DNA from: Acidimicrobiia bacterium
Lineage (GTDB): Bacteria; Actinomycetota; Acidimicrobiia; Acidimicrobiales; JACDCH01
Length of the DNA: 6,836 nucleotides
Direction of reading: 5' to 3'
Assembly (NCBI GenBank): GCA_013694495.1
Contig: JACDCH010000367.1
Coordinates: forward strand, 1 to 6,836
Below, in pieces: positions 5,037-6,836 of this stretch. Both the position numbers and the translations under genes were made by a program. How positions within the stretch are numbered: the stretch's first letter is position 1; every line of letters starts with the position of its first letter. A model generated the notes under the pieces. That model saw only the letters and a program-made list of their open reading frames with translations. It was not told the DNA's origin and ran no database searches.

Positions 5037-5044
5037 AGAGGGGG
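5037..5044 (+). promoter_or_regulatory. Ribosome binding site deciding the clpX start
   Basis: AGAGGGGG is a strong purine-rich Shine-Dalgarno site in the 22-bp clpP-clpX gap. Its distance of 7 nt favours the GTG at 5052 over the adjacent in-frame TTG at 5049, which would be only 4 nt away. Confidence 0.6.
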
Positions 5045-5051
5045 AACGTTG

Positions 5052-6332
<1,281 letters not shown>

Positions 6333-6343
6333 GGGTCGCCGCC

Positions 6344-6781
6344 GTGCACACGGTCGTCCGTGGTTCGCTCATCGGTGGCGGCGTCGGCCTCGCGCTGGCG
6401 ATCGTGCGCCGGCCGAAGCAGGGCGAGCGCGACGACACCGCCAAGCGGGTGGCCAAGTCCGTCGCCGAGGGGGCGGCCGCCGGTGCGGTGGTGGGGTTCG
6501 CCCTCGACCGCCGGCTGCGGGCGCAAGCCGCCGCGCTGCTGGCCGACAACGCGCCGACGGTGCTCGACGCCGTCAGCGGCCTCGCCCGGCGCTACGAGCC
6601 CGCCGTCGAGGGGGCCGTCGACCGCCTGCGCGACGCCGCTGTCGACGCAATCGGCGCGGCCCGGCCGTTCGTCACCGATCTCGCCGAGGTGGCCCGCGAG
6701 CGGGCCGGCGGCGCGTACGACGCTGCCCGACCGGTGGTCGAGGACGCCTACGGGGTTGTCCGGGCCCGACTGACGGCGTGA
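6344..6781 (+). CDS. Small Ala/Gly-rich protein of unknown function downstream of clpX
   Basis: This 145-residue protein is not recognised as any family. The GTG at 6344 has GAGGG (6331-6335) 8 nt upstream and lies 11 bp past the clpX stop; a TTG at 6329 overlapping that stop is the alternative. The N-terminus has a Gly-zipper-like hydrophobic stretch (SLIGGGVGLALAIV, about residues 8-21). A basic polar linker (RRPKQGERDDTAKRV) follows, then a second small hydrophobic segment (AEGAAAGAVVGFAL, about 41-54). The rest, from about 56, is a long Ala/Arg/Glu/Asp helix-forming region with recurring A-A-R-P and V-x-D patterns, suggesting an amphipathic or coiled structure. It may sit at the membrane. 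Position suggests co-transcription with clpX, but nothing in the sequence shows a role in proteolysis. Confidence 0.7.
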   Translation: MHTVVRGSLIGGGVGLALAIVRRPKQGERDDTAKRVAKSVAEGAAAGAVVGFALDRRLRAQAAALLADNAPTVLDAVSGLARRYEPAVEGAVDRLRDAAVDAIGAARPFVTDLAEVARERAGGAYDAARPVVEDAYGVVRARLTA

Positions 6782-6836
6782 GGTCGACGGTGACGGCCCG
6801 GCTGCGCCGGGCCGGGACGCTGATCGTCGTCGCGCT
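6778..6836 (+). CDS. Start of an unidentified ORF (runs off right edge)
   Basis: An open frame begins at GTG 6778, overlapping the previous stop codon as GTGA, or at GTG 6790, which has GTGAGG (6778-6783) 6 nt upstream. It continues to the window end without a stop. The visible peptide from the first start is MRSTVTARLRRAGTLIVVAL: a basic N-terminus followed by the start of a hydrophobic segment, as in a membrane anchor or signal peptide. At most 19 complete codons and part of a 20th are visible, so no function can be offered. The 4-nt overlap is typical of genes translated together. Confidence 0.4.
   Translation, partial: MRSTVTARLRRAGTLIVVA

Overview
The window looks like a high-GC actinomycete-type chromosome. 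The GC-rich codon usage, the actinobacterial-style ClpP active-site segment (GEAASAAAV) and the ClpX Walker A GPTGCGKT support this. The wording of the trigger factor suggests Acidimicrobiia, but that is only an impression. The window divides at a tRNA-Pro gene near position 2841.

Positions 1-2840, left of the tRNA 3' end, read as an accessory and partly decayed region. It opens with the first 16 codons of a response regulator running off the left edge on the minus strand. An intergenic stretch with two inverted repeats separates this from a divergent small membrane protein of unknown function. Next come a CPBP-family (Abi/CAAX-like) membrane protease with an apparent 3' frameshift, a minus-strand type II toxin-antitoxin pair (RHH antitoxin followed by MazF-like toxin, overlapping by 4 nt) with a palindromic operator candidate, and a mosaic pseudogene. 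The mosaic starts as the N-terminal part of a tyrosine recombinase and continues into an unrelated, doubly frameshifted domain. The truncated integrase starts 87 bp from the tRNA-Pro 3' end, which is the usual arrangement for an integrative element inserted in a tRNA gene. This suggests the region is the worn end of such an element.

Positions 2842-6836 are core genome. A tRNA-Pro(UGG) gene on the minus strand is divergent from tig-clpP-clpX on the plus strand. tig overlaps clpP by 1 nt (TGATG) and clpX follows clpP after a 22-bp gap with a good ribosome binding site. Together they encode co-translational folding (trigger factor) and ATP-dependent degradation (ClpXP). The trigger factor carries an unusual His/Asp C-terminal tail with 12 histidines. 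A small Ala/Gly-rich protein of unknown function follows clpX directly, and the beginning of a further ORF runs off the right edge.

I found no CRISPR array, rRNA or complete insertion sequence. I see no convincing new multi-gene system. The points most worth a second look are the His-tailed trigger factor, the mosaic integrase pseudogene at the tRNA, the frameshift in the CPBP protease gene, and several inverted repeats placed like operators.
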